Assembly: GCA_031254385.1 (NCBI GenBank)
Contig: JAIRUO010000134.1
Location: forward strand, 1 to 16,899
Direction of reading: 5' to 3'
Length of the DNA stretch: 16,899 nt
From: Treponema sp.
Lineage (GTDB): Bacteria > Spirochaetota > Spirochaetia > Treponematales > Breznakiellaceae
Under the pieces are notes generated by a model. That model saw nothing but the letters and a program-made list of their open reading frames with translations. It ran no database searches and was not told where the DNA came from. Of the stretch, positions 14,288 through 16,899 are shown piece after piece. A program made the position numbers and the translations under genes. Numbering within the stretch: position 1 is the first letter of the stretch; each line of letters begins with the position of its first letter.

Positions 14288-14371
14288 ATGTCACAAAGGG
14301 CGTTCTTCTGGGGAACGCCTGTATCTTGGGATATCCAGAGGATACTATATGCGTTACCGACAAAGATTTGA
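14288..14371 (+). CDS. Possible 27-aa leader ORF between precursor and radical SAM gene
   Basis: An ATG at 14288, five bases after the purine run GAAAGGG (14276-14282), opens a 27-codon frame that begins MSQRAFFWGTPVSWDI. It overlaps the first 23 bases of the radical SAM gene in a different frame. It could be a leader peptide that couples translation past the 14299-14319 hairpin, or a second small substrate. It could also be chance, and its support is only the ribosome-binding-site spacing and position. Confidence 0.25.
   Translation: MSQRAFFWGTPVSWDIQRILYALPTKI
14299..14319 (+). promoter_or_regulatory. Hairpin between precursor and radical SAM genes (possible attenuator)
   Basis: GGCGTTC (14299-14305) and GAACGCC (14313-14319) form a perfect 7-bp stem with a 7-base loop. 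No T run follows, so it is unlikely to be a full terminator. A stem after a precursor gene often protects the abundant short mRNA or lowers expression of the enzyme gene. Confidence 0.5.
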
Positions 14372-15800
14372 CACCTTCATCCGCATATATGACGATATCG
14401 GCTATATAACCAGCAAAAGCGATTTTAGTGACAGGGTTGTTGATGCGTCAGGGGCAGTGTTCCTGAGAGCTATTTCCCGTAAGCCAAAAACACTGGAAGA
14501 AATATGTATAGAAATCGCACAGAATTTTATTGATGTTTCCCCAGCAGATCTGGCGGATGATGTTAAGGATTTCTATTCAATTCTTGAACAGGATGGGTTT
14601 ATAGTAAGCGGAGAAACAGAAGAGGAAATAGACAAAAAAGATGTCCGTTTCTCATATTCTGTGCTGGAGCCAAAAACCGTCAAAGCTGATTTTACTCCTG
14701 TAATACAGCGGGCGACAAAAAACACACAGGATTTTCTCGATGAACATTTCAAAGAGAAACCGCATTTAATGTCCCTGCAAATAGAGCTTTCCAGCCGTTG
14801 TAATGAACGTTGTGTCCATTGCTATATCCCTCATGAAACTAAAATAAACGATATTGATCCCACCCTCTTTTACGATGTTCTGGATCAATGCAGGGAAATG
14901 GGGGTTTTGGGGCTGACCCTTTCGGGCGGTGAGCCCATGCTGCATAAAAACTTTTGCGATTTTTTAAGAAAGGCCAAGGAATATGATTTTTCGATTAACA
15001 TACTCAGCAACCTTACACTGCTGAACGACGAAATTATAGCAGAAATGAAAGAAAACCGCCTTTGCAGTGTTCAAGTATCCCTGTACAGTATGAAGCCTGA
15101 GATACATGATTCCATCACTCAGTTAAATGGTTCGTTTTATAAAACACGTGACAATATTCTGTGCCTTATCGAGAACGACATCCCATTGCAAATAAGTTGT
15201 CCCACAATGAAGCAAAACAAAAACGGCTTTGCCGATGTGCTGAATTGGTCGAGAGAACATAAAGTCCGGGCAGAAACCTATTTTATCATCATGGCGCGAT
15301 ATGACCATACCAGCGACAACCTTGACAACCGCCTCGACCTTGACGATGTTGGAAAGATAATAACAGATATAATTGAATTTGACTCAAATTACAAGGAAGA
15401 ATTATTAAAGGCAGATTTTTCAGAAGTAGAATCTCGTGATATAAGCAATGATTATGTTTGCGGTGTCTGTATCAATTCCATATGCATGATCGCTAACGGT
15501 AACATTTACCCTTGCGCTGGATGGCAAGATTATGTATGCGGAAATATCCGTGAAACTCCGCTTAAAGAAATCTGGGAAAATTCGCCCAAAGTACAGTACC
15601 TCAGAGCCTTGAGAAAAAAGGACTTTTCCGAATGTACATCCTGTGCCGACAGATCATTTTGCGCCATGTGCATGGTCCGCAACGCCAATGAAGATCCTGA
15701 CGGTAATCCCCTCCACATCAACAAGCATTTCTGCCGTGTTGCTGCACTGAACCGCAAAATCGTTTTAGACTGGAAGGCAAAGGTAGAGTCATCCCAATGA
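14349..15800 (+). CDS. Radical SAM/SPASM peptide maturase with N-terminal PqqD-like (RRE) domain
   Basis: A 483-residue cytoplasmic iron-sulfur enzyme, probably modifying the 37-aa peptide. Residues about 10-88 look like a PqqD-type peptide-recognition domain (DDIGYITSKSD, AVFLRAI, KTLEEICIEIAQNF, DVKDFYSILEQDGFIV). The radical SAM domain starts at about 140 with the CxxxCxxC cluster motif C151, C155 and C158 in SSRCNERCVHCYIP. The SAM-binding LSGGEP follows at 191-196. The C-terminal SPASM domain holds C371, C374, C379, C389 (CX9C with G384), C397, then C429-X2-C432-X5-C438-X2-C441 and C462, enough for two auxiliary clusters. The CX2C ending differs slightly from the common CX3C. Start: AGAGGA (14336-14341) seven bases before the ATG. 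It overlaps the amidohydrolase by ATGA. Base composition looks more AT-rich than region 1. Confidence 0.9.
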   Translation: MRYRQRFDTFIRIYDDIGYITSKSDFSDRVVDASGAVFLRAISRKPKTLEEICIEIAQNFIDVSPADLADDVKDFYSILEQDGFIVSGETEEEIDKKDVRFSYSVLEPKTVKADFTPVIQRATKNTQDFLDEHFKEKPHLMSLQIELSSRCNERCVHCYIPHETKINDIDPTLFYDVLDQCREMGVLGLTLSGGEPMLHKNFCDFLRKAKEYDFSINILSNLTLLNDEIIAEMKENRLCSVQVSLYSMKPEIHDSITQLNGSFYKTRDNILCLIENDIPLQISCPTMKQNKNGFADVLNWSREHKVRAETYFIIMARYDHTSDNLDNRLDLDDVGKIITDIIEFDSNYKEELLKADFSEVESRDISNDYVCGVCINSICMIANGNIYPCAGWQDYVCGNIRETPLKEIWENSPKVQYLRALRKKDFSECTSCADRSFCAMCMVRNANEDPDGNPLHINKHFCRVAALNRKIVLDWKAKVESSQ

Positions 15801-16531
15801 CCGACTTCCATATTCACATTGGGCAGTTTCAAGAAATTTATTACGAGCCTCTTCACATTTTAAATGTTGTTTCCGAGGCGGGCGTGAGTCATGCAGCATA
15901 TTCTTCTGTCACCAGTTGTAAAAATGATGTTACTTACAAAGAAGTGGAACGGGAAATTGCTGAAGTCGCGGTGCATTTCCCATCTAAAAACATAACGCCG
16001 TTTTTTTGGTACATTCCGTCATATATTAATGAAGGTATAACAGCAGTAAGCGCATTTCAAAATCTGCCTTACGGCGGAATAAAACTGCACCCCCGCGCCC
16101 ATCATTGGAATTTACAAGACACAAAACACCTTGACTGTCTGCAGGGGCTTTTTACATTCTCTCAGGAACATGGCCTTCCAATACTTATTCATACAGGCGA
16201 AGACGAATTTGAAAAACCGTCTCTTTTTGAATCTTTTTTTATCGAATACCCAAAAACAAAATGTATTCTTGCTCATTGCCGGCCTGTAACAGATACAATA
16301 GCGATGTTCCAACTTTACAAAAACGTATATGGCGATACGGCTTTTTTATCGGCAGACGGTTTTGAAAAAATTATCAAGGCCGATTTTAGAGACAGAATTA
16401 TTTCCGGTTCGGATTTTCCTATCACTCATTATTTCAGGACAAAATACCCTCAAAACGAAAATTGTGAGATTACATTGCAGGAACAATATATTGAAGATTT
16501 AAACAAGATAATTGGGTTTGGCGGTTTTTAA
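15797..16531 (+). CDS. Amidohydrolase-superfamily (TIM-barrel metal hydrolase), RiPP-cluster associated
   Basis: A 244-residue cytoplasmic metal hydrolase of the amidohydrolase_2/TatD-like type. The metal-site pattern is complete: H5 and H7 in DFHIHIG at the very N-terminus, then K96 and H98 in GGIKLHPRAH, H132 in LIHTGE, H160 in ILAHCRP and D206 in SGSDFPIT. It is compact for the family. The start codon overlaps the radical SAM stop (ATGA, 15797-15800), so the two proteins are made together. This points to a role in the same pathway: hydrolysis of a bond in the modified peptide, leader trimming, or turnover of a small precursor. Which of these applies is unknown. Classic RiPP peptidases are from other families, so this pairing is unusual. 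The stop is at 16529-16531. Confidence 0.85.
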   Translation: MTDFHIHIGQFQEIYYEPLHILNVVSEAGVSHAAYSSVTSCKNDVTYKEVEREIAEVAVHFPSKNITPFFWYIPSYINEGITAVSAFQNLPYGGIKLHPRAHHWNLQDTKHLDCLQGLFTFSQEHGLPILIHTGEDEFEKPSLFESFFIEYPKTKCILAHCRPVTDTIAMFQLYKNVYGDTAFLSADGFEKIIKADFRDRIISGSDFPITHYFRTKYPQNENCEITLQEQYIEDLNKIIGFGGF

Positions 16532-16556
16532 TGAATACTTAATCGGTTCGTGCGAT

Positions 16557-16654
16557 GCGGAAATTTGGTGCCCCTGGCACCTGATGGCAACGCCCCGGTG
16601 TCAGTCACTAGCCAAATATCCTTACTGGATGGCAGAAGCATCCCAAGTTTCCGC
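16557..16654. other. Large imperfect hairpin after the amidohydrolase gene
   Basis: GCGGAAATTTGG (16557-16568) pairs with CCAAGTTTCCGC (16643-16654) at 11 of 12 positions. The 74-base interior holds a smaller hairpin, GGTGCC-CCT-GGCACC (16567-16581), and ATCC-TTACT-GGAT (about 16617-16629). There is no T run, so it is not a standard terminator. A recombination site, a structured RNA or a 3' mRNA-stabilising structure are possible. Confidence 0.45.
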
Positions 16655-16713
16655 TTACGCGGGGGAAGGTAGAAAAAATTCCTTCAAAAAACTCTGAAAT
16701 GCAGAAAACGCTG

Positions 16714-16742
16714 TTGACATATATCATTAATTCGCACATAAT
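16714..16742 (+). promoter_or_regulatory. Second sigma-70 promoter, twin of the one at 11733
   Basis: TTGACA (16714-16719), 17 bases, CATAAT (16737-16742). The -35 and -10 hexamers and spacing are identical to those at 11733-11761, and the spacer and downstream bases are also alike. It reads out of the window to the right. Confidence 0.7.
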
Positions 16743-16760
16743 AAATTACAAGAAATTTAC

Positions 16761-16782
16761 CATTTTAGGTACTATTTTAAAA
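16761..16782 (+). promoter_or_regulatory. Second copy of the conserved 22-nt box
   Basis: Matches 11779-11800 at 21 of 22 positions (C instead of T at base 12) and lies 19 bases after the -10 box. Sequence after the box differs between the two loci, so the conserved unit is promoter plus box, not a whole duplicated leader. Confidence 0.55.
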
Positions 16783-16899
16783 AATAAATTATGCCTATTA
16801 AGTTAACACAGGCATAACTAATTTTTCAAAAGTAATTGTTGACGTAGCCATACAAGCGTTCAACAGGCGATTAAATAGTTGTCCAGAAAATTGTCGGCG

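Larger units (their letters stand above)
16532..16899. other. Gene-free stretch after the RiPP cluster: hairpin, promoter, leader of an unseen unit
   Basis: No coding frame in this 368-bp stretch is supported. It contains, in order, a large imperfect hairpin (16557-16654), a promoter with the 22-nt box (16714-16782), and an inverted repeat TTATGCCT/AGGCATAA (16789-16796, 16810-16817) followed by CTAATTTTT. Another inverted repeat is near the edge, TGTTGA/TCAACA (16837-16842, 16860-16865). The next gene presumably starts beyond 16899. Confidence 0.6.

Noticed and set aside
16512..16697. A 61-aa ORF overlapping the end of the amidohydrolase gene.
   Set aside because: No ribosome binding site, odd composition, and it lies across the large hairpin at 16557-16654.

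Overview
The window looks like a piece of a spirochaete chromosome, most likely a Treponema relative (inferred). The grounds are an MptE-like/DUF115 protein of the kind tied to flagellin glycosylation, a CsgG-like lipoprotein with a relaxed lipobox, a short XRE regulator, and the mix of envelope genes. No 16S or other decisive marker is present, so the genus is a guess from gene families.

Region 1 (1-10456) is ordinary, densely packed core genome. It starts with the 3' part of asnS, followed 3 bp later by a D-Ala-D-Ala carboxypeptidase. A leftward block (6110 to 2070) encodes a LysM/M23 endopeptidase, a 47-aa signal-peptide-bearing small protein with a TTG start (4670-4527), a 77-aa helical protein, and a large beta-propeller plus NodB-like protein whose usual metal motifs are missing. 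Divergent from it, a rightward block with ATGA overlaps encodes a minimal signal peptidase I, an FtsI-type penicillin-binding protein with a PASTA tail, and the MptE-like protein. It ends in a strong terminator at 10402-10455. Most of these genes serve the cell wall and envelope.

Region 2 (10457-11893) is a regulatory island. It holds a membrane-anchored protein with a WYL-like domain, a roughly 255-bp foldback element flanked by a 10-bp direct repeat (a MITE-like candidate), and a short XRE repressor-type gene. The intergenic space upstream of the repressor carries two inverted repeats and a good sigma-70 promoter.

Region 3 (11894-16531) is a rightward accessory cluster. It begins with a mosaic lipoprotein (CsgG-like, Listeria-Bacteroides repeat, DUF1566). 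A small TPR protein and an 83-aa unknown follow, each preceded by the same 71-bp leader. The last part is a compact RiPP-type locus: a 37-aa precursor with three Cys in its C-terminal part, a radical SAM/SPASM enzyme with an N-terminal PqqD-like (RRE) domain, and a translationally coupled amidohydrolase. A hairpin and a possible 27-aa ORF lie between precursor and enzyme. No transporter or dedicated peptidase is visible in the window. This pairing is the best candidate for an undescribed system.

Region 4 (16532-16899) has no supported gene. It carries a large imperfect hairpin and a second copy of the promoter-plus-22-nt-box module found at 11733-11800, which suggests that a second unit under the same control starts just past the window edge.
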